Position numbers and translations under genes: made by a program. From Halomarina halobia (GTDB lineage: Archaea > Halobacteriota > Halobacteria > Halobacteriales > Haloarculaceae), in the NCBI RefSeq assembly GCF_029338575.1, contig NZ_CP119992.1, positions 744,001 to 808,000 on the forward strand: 64,000 bases of DNA, read 5' to 3'. Numbering within the stretch: the stretch's first letter is position 1; each line of letters opens with the position of its first letter. Under the pieces are notes generated by a model. That model ran no database searches. It saw only the letters and a list, made by a program, of their open reading frames with translations, and was not told the DNA's origin. Shown here piece after piece: positions 57,593 to 64,000 of this stretch.

Positions 57593-57718
57593 CGCTGACG
57601 CCGCTTTCGGTTCACGCCCGGGGCCCCGTCCGCGGCCGACGGTCGCGCCCGGACGGCGGATCGCGTCCGACCGGTCCGATCCGACAGCACCTTTTCGGGG
57701 CCGCCCGACGCTTCGCGC

Positions 57719-58318
57719 ATGTCCTACGATCTGCGCCCCACCGAGCGGGAGTTGAGCGAGGCCCGCGCGCTCGCGACCGTCGCGCTCGACGCCTGCGAGC
57801 GCGAGTACCCCATCGAATCGCCCCTCTCGATCGCGATCGGGTGGACCGACGACGCCGGCGTCGCGGAGGAGTTCGGCGGCGTCTCCGGGACGACCTACCC
57901 TGGCGGCGAGGTCGAACTCGCGTTCAACGCGGGCGTCGAGGGGTGGGCGGACCGCCTCGGCCCGGAGGCGGCGCGGCTGTACGGCGAGGCGTGGTACCGC
58001 GAGCGCGTCGAGCGCGTCGCGTTCCGCTGGCAGCGCCTGCTCGCGTTCGCCGCCGGCGACCGCCTCGCCGCCCGCGCCGTGCCGGACGCCCCGCGGCCGT
58101 GGCGCGGGGACGACCCGGACGCGCTCGACGCCCGGTGGACGGCGCTGCGCGAGACGCTCGGCTCGTCGGAGCCGCCCGTGATCGACCGCGCGTTCGGCGG
58201 CGTGGCGGCCGCCGTCGTCGAGGAACTCGCCCCCGAGGGCGACCTCTCGGCGCTCGCCGGCCTGACGCGCACCGACGTGCGCGAGGCGGGCGACGCCGCC
58301 CTGCGGGAGTTACGCTAG
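57719..58318 (+). CDS. conserved protein of unknown function
   Basis: 199 residues starting MSYDLRPTERELSEARALAT, with GGEVELAFNAGVEGWADRLG and ERVAFRWQRLLAFAAGDRLA. It is mixed helical and acidic, without signal, membrane or known motif. I do not recognise it. Its 3' end overlaps the convergent moaC gene by 9 bases. Confidence 0.62.
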   Translation: MSYDLRPTERELSEARALATVALDACEREYPIESPLSIAIGWTDDAGVAEEFGGVSGTTYPGGEVELAFNAGVEGWADRLGPEAARLYGEAWYRERVERVAFRWQRLLAFAAGDRLAARAVPDAPRPWRGDDPDALDARWTALRETLGSSEPPVIDRAFGGVAAAVVEELAPEGDLSALAGLTRTDVREAGDAALRELR

Positions 58319-58807
58319 CTCCCGCTTCTCCTTCGCGACGACGCGCACGTTCTCGATGCGCGTGCCAGGATACTGGCCGTCGTCGTCCTTCTCCGCGGCC
58401 TTCACCATGTCCCAGACGACGTTGAGGCCGGTCGTGACGCCCGAGAGCGCCTCCATCTCGCAGCCGGTCTTGCCGGTCGTCTCGACGGCGACTTCGAGGA
58501 GCACCCGGTCCTCCCGCACGTCGAACTCGGTGTCCACGTTGGTGATCGGGATCTGGTGGCACATGGGGATGGTCTCCCAGGTGTGCTTCACGGCCTGCAC
58601 CGCGCCGACGCGGGCGGTGGCGAGCACGTCGCCCTTGCCGATCTCGTTGTTTCGAACTGCCTCGACGGTCGAGGGATCGAGACGGATCTCCCCCGCGGCG
58701 ACCGCTCGGCGGGTCGCGTCCGGTTTCGATCCCACGTCCACCATCTGCACGTTCCCCTCCTCGTCGGTGTGGGTCAGGTCGTCCCCCGCGTCGTCCGCCC
58801 CGGTCAT
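58310..58807 (-). CDS. moaC: cyclic pyranopterin monophosphate synthase
   Basis: 165 residues from the ATG at 58807; second step of molybdenum cofactor synthesis. The family motifs are MVDVGSKPDATRRAVAAGEI, PMCHQIPI and TGCEMEALSGVTTGLNVVWD, with the catalytic Lys/His present. The gene overlaps the NAD(P)HX repair gene by 4 bases, so the two are coupled, a common haloarchaeal arrangement. Confidence 0.96.
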   Translation of the reverse strand: MTGADDAGDDLTHTDEEGNVQMVDVGSKPDATRRAVAAGEIRLDPSTVEAVRNNEIGKGDVLATARVGAVQAVKHTWETIPMCHQIPITNVDTEFDVREDRVLLEVAVETTGKTGCEMEALSGVTTGLNVVWDMVKAAEKDDDGQYPGTRIENVRVVAKEKRELA

Positions 58808-60240
58808 CGCTCCCCCCAGATCGCCGTCGGGATGGCGTCGAGCAGGTCCGAGGCGAGCAGGCCGTCCCCCCGCGACTCGGCGAGCAGTTCGGCGGCCCGC
58901 CCGTTGACGTAGGGGGCGACGCACGCGGCGTCGAACGGCTCCCGCGTGGCGAGCATCGCCGCGGCGACGCCCGCGAGCGTGTCGCCGGTGCCGCCGACGG
59001 TCATCCCCGGAGTCCCCGCCCGGCAGATCCGCGTCCGCTCGCCGTCGGTGACGACGTCCTCTCTCGACTTCGCCAGCACGACGTGGCCGAGGTCGGCCGC
59101 GAACGCCTCGATCTCCCCGGCGGCCTCGCGGAGGTCGGCCGCGTCGGGGCCGCCCATCTCCGCGAGTTCGTGGCGGTTCGGGGTGCAGACGAGCGCGGCG
59201 TCGGTCTCCACCTCGGGGACCACCGAGAGCGCGTCGGCGTCCACGACCGCCCGCCCGTCGAAGGATTCGAGGAACCGCTCGACGGCCGCGAGCGTCTCGT
59301 CGGCGGTGCCGAGTCCGGGGCCGAGGACGACGACGTCCTCGTAGCTCGTCGCCGTCTCCACCAGCCCGTCCACGTGCTCGGGCGCGAGCCGCTCCCCCTC
59401 GTACGGCTGGACGATGAGGTCCTCGGCGTACCCCTGGATCGGCGTCCCGACGGACTCGGGCACCGCCACGAACGAGAGGTCCGCTCCCGCCCGGAGCGCC
59501 GCCTGCGCGGCGAGCGCCGGCGCGCCGGTGTACGGCCCGCCGCCGATGACGAAGACGCGGCCGGCGTCGCCCTTCGCGCTGTCCGGGTCGCGGCGGGGAG
59601 CGCGCAGGTCGCCGGGGCCGACGAACCGCTCCGCGGCCGGCGGGATGCCGATGTCCGCGACCGTCACGTCGGCGTCGAGCGCGTCCAGCCCGGGCTTCCG
59701 GTCGTGGAAGGTGACGACGTGGTCCGCCTCGACGGCGACGCCGACCGCCTCGCCGGTGTCCGCGTCCACCCCGGAGGGAACGTCGACCGCGAGGACGACC
59801 GCGTCGGTCGCGTTCACCGCCTCGACGGCGCTCCGCTCCGGGTCGCGCGGCTCGCCCGCCACCCCGGTCCCGAGCATCGCGTCTACCACGAGGTCGGGCG
59901 TCCCGAAGTCGAGGTCGCGCGAGTCGCGCACCTCGCGGGCGTCGTACTCGCTCCGCAGGAGGGCCTCCCAGTTCTCGCGGGCGATGTCGGTGGCGATGGT
60001 CCCCGCGCGGCCGAGGAGGTGGACGGTCACGTCGTAGTCGTCGAGAAAGCGCGCCGCGACGAACCCGTCGCCGCCGTTGTTCCCGCGGCCGGCCACGACC
60101 GCGACCGACGCGCCCGGATCGACGAGGTCCCGTACGCGGCGGGCGACGGCGTTCCCGCTCGACTCCATGAGCTGCTTGCGGGGGACGCCGAGCGCCTCCG
60201 CGTTCTCGTCGACGGCGGCCATCCTGTCGCTCGAAATCAT
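58804..60240 (-). CDS. nnrD: bifunctional NAD(P)HX epimerase and ADP-dependent dehydratase
   Basis: 478 residues. The N-terminal YjeF/NnrE domain (about 1-210) has VVAGRGNNGGDGFVAARFL; the C-terminal NnrD domain (about 220-478) has GDAGRVFVIGGGPYTGAPAL, VVLGPGLG and MTVGGTGDTLAGV. It repairs damaged NADH and NADPH hydrates. The minus-strand TATA GCTTAATCC at 60265-60273 lies 25-33 bases upstream and sits at the end of the next gene. moaC follows in the same transcript. Confidence 0.95.
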   Translation of the reverse strand: MISSDRMAAVDENAEALGVPRKQLMESSGNAVARRVRDLVDPGASVAVVAGRGNNGGDGFVAARFLDDYDVTVHLLGRAGTIATDIARENWEALLRSEYDAREVRDSRDLDFGTPDLVVDAMLGTGVAGEPRDPERSAVEAVNATDAVVLAVDVPSGVDADTGEAVGVAVEADHVVTFHDRKPGLDALDADVTVADIGIPPAAERFVGPGDLRAPRRDPDSAKGDAGRVFVIGGGPYTGAPALAAQAALRAGADLSFVAVPESVGTPIQGYAEDLIVQPYEGERLAPEHVDGLVETATSYEDVVVLGPGLGTADETLAAVERFLESFDGRAVVDADALSVVPEVETDAALVCTPNRHELAEMGGPDAADLREAAGEIEAFAADLGHVVLAKSREDVVTDGERTRICRAGTPGMTVGGTGDTLAGVAAAMLATREPFDAACVAPYVNGRAAELLAESRGDGLLASDLLDAIPTAIWGER

Positions 60241-60265
60241 GTACCGCGCTTCGACCGGCGGCGGA

Positions 60266-60745
60266 TTAAGCCTGCGGGAGCGTCAGCGGTCGACCCTCCT
60301 CTTCGAGGCGCTTACCCGTCGTGTACGCGTCGTAGACGCCGTAGGCCCACACGATCGGTACGGCCAGGAACCCGACGAGCGCGAGCATCGAGAACGCGGA
60401 CAGGAGAAACAGCCCGAAGACGACGATCCCCTTGCCGACCTCGCCGTTGACGATCTGCCCGAGACCGGGAAGGAGGAAGGACGCCGCGGCCGCGACGAAC
60501 GCGCGGTTCTCCTCGACGAAGCCCGTGAGGTCGGTGCTCGCGGCCGGGGCCGGACGCTGGCGGACCCCGCAGTGCGGGCAGATCTCCGCCGCGGTCCTGA
60601 TCTCCTCGCCGCAGTCGCGGCAGTACGCCGTCGGCGTGCCCACCTCGACCGTGCGGACGTTGACGCCGCACTCGGTGCAGACCTCCGCCTCCGGGGCCAG
60701 TTCGGTGCCACAGCTTCGACAGTACCTCGTCTCGACGGCTGACAT
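60266..60745 (-). CDS. zinc-ribbon membrane protein
   Basis: 159 residues from the ATG at 60745. Two zinc ribbons are visible: CRSCGTELAPEAEVCTECG and CRDCGEEIRTAAEICPHCG. The C-terminal half has hydrophobic segments (FVAAAASFLLPGLGQIVNGE and GIVVFGLFLLSAFSMLALV) of the TM2 or PrsW-like type. It is likely a membrane-bound protein with cytosolic zinc ribbons; the function is unknown. Confidence 0.8.
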   Translation of the reverse strand: MSAVETRYCRSCGTELAPEAEVCTECGVNVRTVEVGTPTAYCRDCGEEIRTAAEICPHCGVRQRPAPAASTDLTGFVEENRAFVAAAASFLLPGLGQIVNGEVGKGIVVFGLFLLSAFSMLALVGFLAVPIVWAYGVYDAYTTGKRLEEEGRPLTLPQA

Positions 60746-60835
60746 GGGGGATTCCACCCGGCCTTGTGCGCCGGGGGGCTTATACTGTCGGCCCTACCGG
60801 TACCGGCGTCGAGCGCGCCGGTACGCCGGTCCGGC

Positions 60836-61111
60836 CTACCGGCGCATCTCGAACCCGTCTTCGCCCCTCGGCTCCTCGTACTCCACCGCGACCTCGCGGA
60901 CGCGCGCGAGGTCGCTCCCGGTGTGACACCACTCGATCATCGACTCGACCGCGTCCTCGCGCCCCTCGAAGACAGCCTCCACCCGTCCGTCCTCGAGGTT
61001 GCGCACCCACCCATCGACGCCGCGCTCGCGCGCGGCGCTCTGGGTCGAGTCGCGATACCAGACGCCCTGCACCTTCCCGGAGACGTACACGCGTGCGCGG
61101 GTTCTGCTCAT
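60836..61111 (-). CDS. acyP: acylphosphatase
   Basis: 91 residues, all of the acylphosphatase fold. The phosphate loop is GKVQGVWYR with the catalytic Arg, and the Asn is in GWVRNLEDGRVEAV. It hydrolyses carboxyl-phosphate bonds. The length is normal; it lies on the minus strand 40 bases after the ArsC-like gene. Confidence 0.95.
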   Translation of the reverse strand: MSRTRARVYVSGKVQGVWYRDSTQSAARERGVDGWVRNLEDGRVEAVFEGREDAVESMIEWCHTGSDLARVREVAVEYEEPRGEDGFEMRR

Positions 61112-61150
61112 GGGGTAACGTGCGTCCCGTCGGGCGAAAAAGCTGTGCCT

Positions 61151-61597
61151 CTACGGCTCCGCGGTCCCCGCTTCGACCGCGGCTTCGGCCTCGTTGAACA
61201 GCGCGATCACGCGCGCCTCGATCTCGTCGCGGATGGCGCGGACCGCCTCGAGGTCCCGGCCGTCGGGGTCCGAGAGCGCCCAGTCGCGCACGTCGACCGC
61301 CGACTCCGCGTCGCTCACGTCGAGCGTCGAGCAGCCCATCGTGGCGACGTAGTCGCAGGGTCGAAGCTCCTCGGTCGTGATCTCCCGCGGCGTCCGATCG
61401 GAGAGGTCGAAGCCCTCCTCGGCCATCACCTCGATCACCTCCTCGTGGACGCGGTCGGCGGGGTGGGTGCCGCCGGTTCGTATCTCCCAGTCGAGCCCCC
61501 GCCGCTCGCGCTCGCGCTCGGCGAAGGCGGTGGCCATCTGCGATCGACCGGCGTTCTGGACGCACACGAATGCGATTCGGACGGGTTGGGTGGACAT
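61151..61597 (-). CDS. ArsC-like low-molecular-weight phosphatase/arsenate reductase
   Basis: 148 residues. The P-loop is CVQNAGRSQ with the nucleophile Cys12, and the later DVRDWALSDPDG is the acid loop. This matches thioredoxin-coupled arsenate reductases and low-molecular-weight tyrosine phosphatases; a second redox Cys is present in MGCST. No ars gene cluster is nearby, so the physiological substrate is open. Confidence 0.87.
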   Translation of the reverse strand: MSTQPVRIAFVCVQNAGRSQMATAFAERERERRGLDWEIRTGGTHPADRVHEEVIEVMAEEGFDLSDRTPREITTEELRPCDYVATMGCSTLDVSDAESAVDVRDWALSDPDGRDLEAVRAIRDEIEARVIALFNEAEAAVEAGTAEP

Positions 61598-61731
61598 TGT
61601 CGGATCAGCGTGTTGTTTCGGTGCCGCGGTCGGTCGTCTCGACCGTCGGCCGTCGGTTGAGAGTACGCCCGGATAAGCGTACCGTCAGAGCGATACAGTC
61701 CGCTATATCGAACTACGTAGCTCGACCGAGG

Positions 61732-61773
61732 CCGTCCGGCGCGACCGGTGAACCGCGGCGACGCGCCGGACGG
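61732..61773. terminator. hairpin behind the DNA glycosylase gene
   Basis: Two perfect 12-base arms (61732-61743 and 61762-61773) pair across an 18-base loop. The hairpin lies 17 bases past the stop of the minus-strand glycosylase gene. Confidence 0.45.
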
Positions 61774-61789
61774 TCCGTAGCGGGACCGA

Positions 61790-62701
61790 TCAGACCGCGC
61801 CGCCGGTCCGCAGGTAGAAGAAGACGTACGTCTGGGCGTAGCCGGCGTACTCGCCGCCGAAGCGCTCGCGGATGGCGCGGGAGGTCTCGGCGTACCCGCC
61901 CCGGTCGCACTCGGGGTAGTACTCGGCGATGGCGGTGCGGATCCAGGTGTCGAGCGGGACGGCCTCGAGGAAGCCGAGCGAGAACAGGAGCACGCAGTCG
62001 GCCACCTTCTCCCCGACCCCCACGAACCGCGTGAGGTACTCGCGGGCGTCCTCGTACCCGAGGTCGGCGGCGTCCTCGGGTCGCGCCTCGCCGGAGGCGA
62101 CCATCTCGGCGGTGCGGGCGACGTACGGCGCGCGGTAGCCGAGGCGCAGCTCGCGCAGTCGCTCCTCGGTGGCGCGCGCGAGCTGCTCGGGCCGCGGGAA
62201 GGCGTAGTACGTGCGGCCGTCGAACTCGACCGGATCGCCGAACTCGCGGGCGAGGCGGGTCTGCATGCCGTGGATGCGCGAGACGCGCATCTGCGCCGAG
62301 CAGATGAACGAGACGAGCGACGCGAACGGGGGGTCCCGCACGAGGCGCATCCCGCGATAGGCGTCGTAGGCCGTCGTCAGGAGCGGGTCGTCGGGGGTCC
62401 GCGCCATGATCGCGTCGAGGTCGTCGTCGAGGCGCAGGAGGCGGACGAGGTGGGCGTGGGCGTCGACGTTCGAGGCCCACTCGATCCGGCCGTCGCGCTG
62501 GCGAGCGCGGACGACCGCCGGCCGCCCGCCCGTCACGCTCGTCGGGAGGACCGTCGCGTACCAGGCGTCGCCGCCCCGCGCGACCTCGTCGTACATCCCA
62601 CCGTCCTCGCGCAGCCACGTGTAGCTCTGACCGCTCTCCAGGGTCGCCTGCAGATCGAACCCTCCCGGGAGCGAACGTACCGGAATGCTGCCCGTCTCCA
62701 T
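61790..62701 (-). CDS. OGG-type DNA glycosylase/AP lyase
   Basis: 303 residues with the HhH-GPD fold. The helix-hairpin-helix is FVGVGEKVADCVLLFSLGF with the Schiff-base Lys232, and the catalytic Asp is Asp251 in AVPLDTWI. It resembles archaeal OGG1-like enzymes that remove 8-oxoguanine. The N-terminal beta domain is present, beginning FDLQATLESGQSY. Divergent to the UPF0212 gene. Confidence 0.9.
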   Translation of the reverse strand: METGSIPVRSLPGGFDLQATLESGQSYTWLREDGGMYDEVARGGDAWYATVLPTSVTGGRPAVVRARQRDGRIEWASNVDAHAHLVRLLRLDDDLDAIMARTPDDPLLTTAYDAYRGMRLVRDPPFASLVSFICSAQMRVSRIHGMQTRLAREFGDPVEFDGRTYYAFPRPEQLARATEERLRELRLGYRAPYVARTAEMVASGEARPEDAADLGYEDAREYLTRFVGVGEKVADCVLLFSLGFLEAVPLDTWIRTAIAEYYPECDRGGYAETSRAIRERFGGEYAGYAQTYVFFYLRTGGAV

Positions 62702-62783
62702 CGCGTGAACGGTCGACGTGCGGGCGCTTCCGGCTTACGAAACGGGGCGAAGGTTCATGACACTTCACGAGAAATCGCATGGT

Positions 62784-63230
62784 ATGGACTGTCGTGTCGT
62801 TGTCGAGGCCGCCGTTCCGGTGTACGACGTCGCGTCCGCGGACGAGGCAGTCCGCATCGCGATCTCCAAGACCGGAGATATGTTGAACCCGGATCTAAAC
62901 TACGTGGAGATAACGATGGGCGCGCGGGCGTGCCCGCACTGCGAGGGCGACCTGGAACCCGCGTTCGTCGCCGCCGACGAGGGGCTGGTGGCGCTCGAAC
63001 TCGAGATGACGGTGTTCAACGTCGAGGACGACCAGCACGCCGCCCGCATCGCCCGCAAGGAGATCGGTCAACGCATGCGGAACATCCCCCTCGACGTCCT
63101 GCGGGTCGACACGGTGGAGGAGGAGGGGGAGGGGGAGGAAGCCGACGAACCGGACGTCGACGAGGATACCGAACGGGTAGACGACACGAACGGGGCCGTC
63201 TCGAACGACGAGCGCGGCGGCTCGTCGTAA
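62784..63230 (+). CDS. UPF0212 family protein with acidic tail (second paralogue)
   Basis: 148 residues from the ATG at 62784; an ATG at 62757 is an alternative. The UPF0212 part covers about 1-105, with CPHCEGDLEPAFVAADEG and VFNVEDDQHAARIARKEIGQ; it matches the paralogue at 13537-13902. The last 45 residues are an Asp/Glu/Ser tail absent in that copy. The function is unknown. Confidence 0.83.
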   Translation: MDCRVVVEAAVPVYDVASADEAVRIAISKTGDMLNPDLNYVEITMGARACPHCEGDLEPAFVAADEGLVALELEMTVFNVEDDQHAARIARKEIGQRMRNIPLDVLRVDTVEEEGEGEEADEPDVDEDTERVDDTNGAVSNDERGGSS

Positions 63231-63259
63231 CGGCGTTTCGGAGATACCGAGTTGAGAAC

Positions 63260-63496
63260 TCAGTCGGCGGCTGCCGAAACAGGCTGCTCGTCGACCGTCT
63301 CCAGTTCGGACGTGACCCCGGTGGCGAGCGCGAAAACAGCCCGCTTGTGTTCCGTCTTCGATTTGTGTATAGATGTCGGACGGACACCGAGTTCGTCGTA
63401 CATCTCGTGTTCTATGTCGTTGCTAGTCTGCTGCTGGTAGTAGTCGCGTACCTGTGCGAGCAGGCCATGAAGGTGAATGAGCTCCTGCTTCTTCAT
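63260..63496 (-). CDS. UPF0058 family protein
   Basis: 78 residues from the ATG at 63496. The start MKKQELIHLHGLLAQVRDYY is the UPF0058 signature. It is a small helical archaeal protein of unknown role, and haloarchaea often have several copies. A minus-strand TATA TAATACTATAT lies 28-37 bases upstream. The GGTTAA repeats at 63583-63649 lie about 50 bases beyond that. Confidence 0.87.
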   Translation of the reverse strand: MKKQELIHLHGLLAQVRDYYQQQTSNDIEHEMYDELGVRPTSIHKSKTEHKRAVFALATGVTSELETVDEQPVSAAAD

Positions 63497-63582
63497 GCTC
63501 AGCACTCGATAACGACTGGGGGCATATAGTATTACCCTGAGTACCGTTAGCACATTCCTGTCGGAGAAGGCGTGAGACGGCC

Positions 63583-63649
63583 GGTTAACGCAACCTCCGG
63601 TTAACCGAAAATACGGGGGTTAATCGAGGGTTACTCAGCGGTTAATCGG
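63583..63649. repeat. cluster of five GGTTAA-type repeats
   Basis: GGTTAACG (63583), GGTTAACC (63599), GGTTAATC (63618), GGTTACTC (63629) and GGTTAATC (63640) occur on the plus strand with spacings of 16, 19, 11 and 11 bases. They are upstream of the UPF0058 promoter and downstream of the zinc-finger gene on the minus strand. Confidence 0.65.
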
Positions 63650-63665
63650 CTCGAAAGGGCGACTA

Positions 63666-63848
63666 TCAGCCGAGTTGCTTCAGCGTCTCGAGGTCGCGCT
63701 CGGTGCGCGTGAACTCGGCCATCCGACGCGTGGCGTGACAGTTCGGGCAGTGAAAGGAGTCCTTGTGCGCCGGGAGGTCGCGGGGGGCTGCTTCCCACTG
63801 TTTGCCGCACTCGGGGCAGAGCAACCGAACGTACGTTTCGGTCGGCAT
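63666..63848 (-). CDS. small zinc-finger protein
   Basis: 60 residues from the ATG at 63848, with CPECGKQWEA and CPNCHATRRMAEF, a four-Cys zinc ribbon, and a short helix (TERDLETLKQLG). Such one-domain ribbons are common in haloarchaea, and their function is mostly unknown. It lies 42 bases downstream of the tfb gene. Confidence 0.8.
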   Translation of the reverse strand: MPTETYVRLLCPECGKQWEAAPRDLPAHKDSFHCPNCHATRRMAEFTRTERDLETLKQLG

Positions 63849-63890
63849 GCCACGAAGTGGGCCGGCCGTCCACAAAAAGCTTGACCCGCG

Positions 63891-64000
63891 TCAGAGAGCC
63901 GCAGTGACTTCGCTCGCCTCGAGGAGTTCCTTGTACCGGTTGCGGATGGTGACCTCGGAGATGTTGGCGACCTCCGAGACCTGGCTCTGGGTGACCTTCT
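63891..64000 (-). CDS. tfb: transcription initiation factor TFB (C-terminal end)
   Basis: Only the last 36 residues or so are in the window. They read KVTQSQVSEVANISEVTIRN then RYKELLEASEVTAAL and stop at 63891-63893, the end of the second cyclin repeat of transcription factor B with its DNA-recognition helix. The rest lies to the right. Haloarchaea have several tfb copies, so the copy number cannot be assigned. Confidence 0.93.
   Translation of the reverse strand, partial: KVTQSQVSEVANISEVTIRNRYKELLEASEVTAAL

Overview
The window is chromosomal DNA from a haloarchaeon (class Halobacteria). The evidence is the very high GC content, the strongly Asp/Glu-rich proteins, archaeal information-processing genes (proteasome alpha and beta, topoisomerase VI, RNase P proteins 2 and 3, an SBDS homologue, TFB), TATA-box promoters 25-35 bases ahead of near-leaderless starts, and many families known only from haloarchaea (HalOD1, bat-like HTH regulators, DUF7344-like, DUF5804-like, DUF5793-like). 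I cannot name the species from sequence alone.

Layout. 0-13 kb: the start of a BMP-type lipoprotein, a phosphohexomutase, a gyrBA operon facing a top6BA operon across a 169-base divergent promoter region, then a metallo-hydrolase and regulators. 13-25 kb: proteasome beta subunit, UspA, purM, a TraB/M50-protease pair, a HalOD1 protein, a cysteine synthase-like enzyme, thioredoxin-fold proteins including a YyaL-type protein. 25-33 kb: an EamA permease, purD, an acyltransferase, a diadenylate cyclase (dacZ) coupled to an MscS-like channel gene, a sugar-phosphate isomerase-like protein and a CBS protein. 33-41 kb: a tRNA-Leu(UAG) with a duplicated 3' end, a one-domain TFB-like protein, coaD, a winged-helix regulator beside gshA, S-adenosylmethionine synthetase, a CYTH protein, an FKBP isomerase. 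41-47 kb: a RAD55-like/MinD-like pair, pyrBI, a putative GHL-type protein, a thiolase with its DUF35 partner, a NUDIX hydrolase. 47-50 kb: an array of three paralogous bat-like HTH regulators and one DUF7344-like regulator. 50-56 kb: the conserved RNA-processing/proteasome gene string (exosome-associated protein, rnp3, methyltransferase, rnp2, psmA, SBDS), into which a DUF433/DUF5615 toxin-antitoxin pair with a frameshifted toxin has been inserted. 56-64 kb: FUN14, hflX, moaC, the NAD(P)HX repair enzyme, acylphosphatase, an ArsC-like phosphatase, an OGG-type DNA glycosylase, UPF0212, UPF0058 and the 3' end of a tfb gene.

Most of the window is core genome. The unusual parts are the HTH array, where two successive promoters share a CCTTGTCCC motif; the frameshifted toxin-antitoxin insertion; two related blocks of stacked palindromes behind minus-strand genes (about 1.99-2.17 and 37.15-37.34 kb), with part of the same motif beside the tRNA; the tRNA 3'-end duplication; an internal repeat in the haloarchaeal insertion of topoisomerase VI B; and five GGTTAA-type repeats upstream of the UPF0058 gene. 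I found no CRISPR array, rRNA, intact insertion sequence or replication origin.
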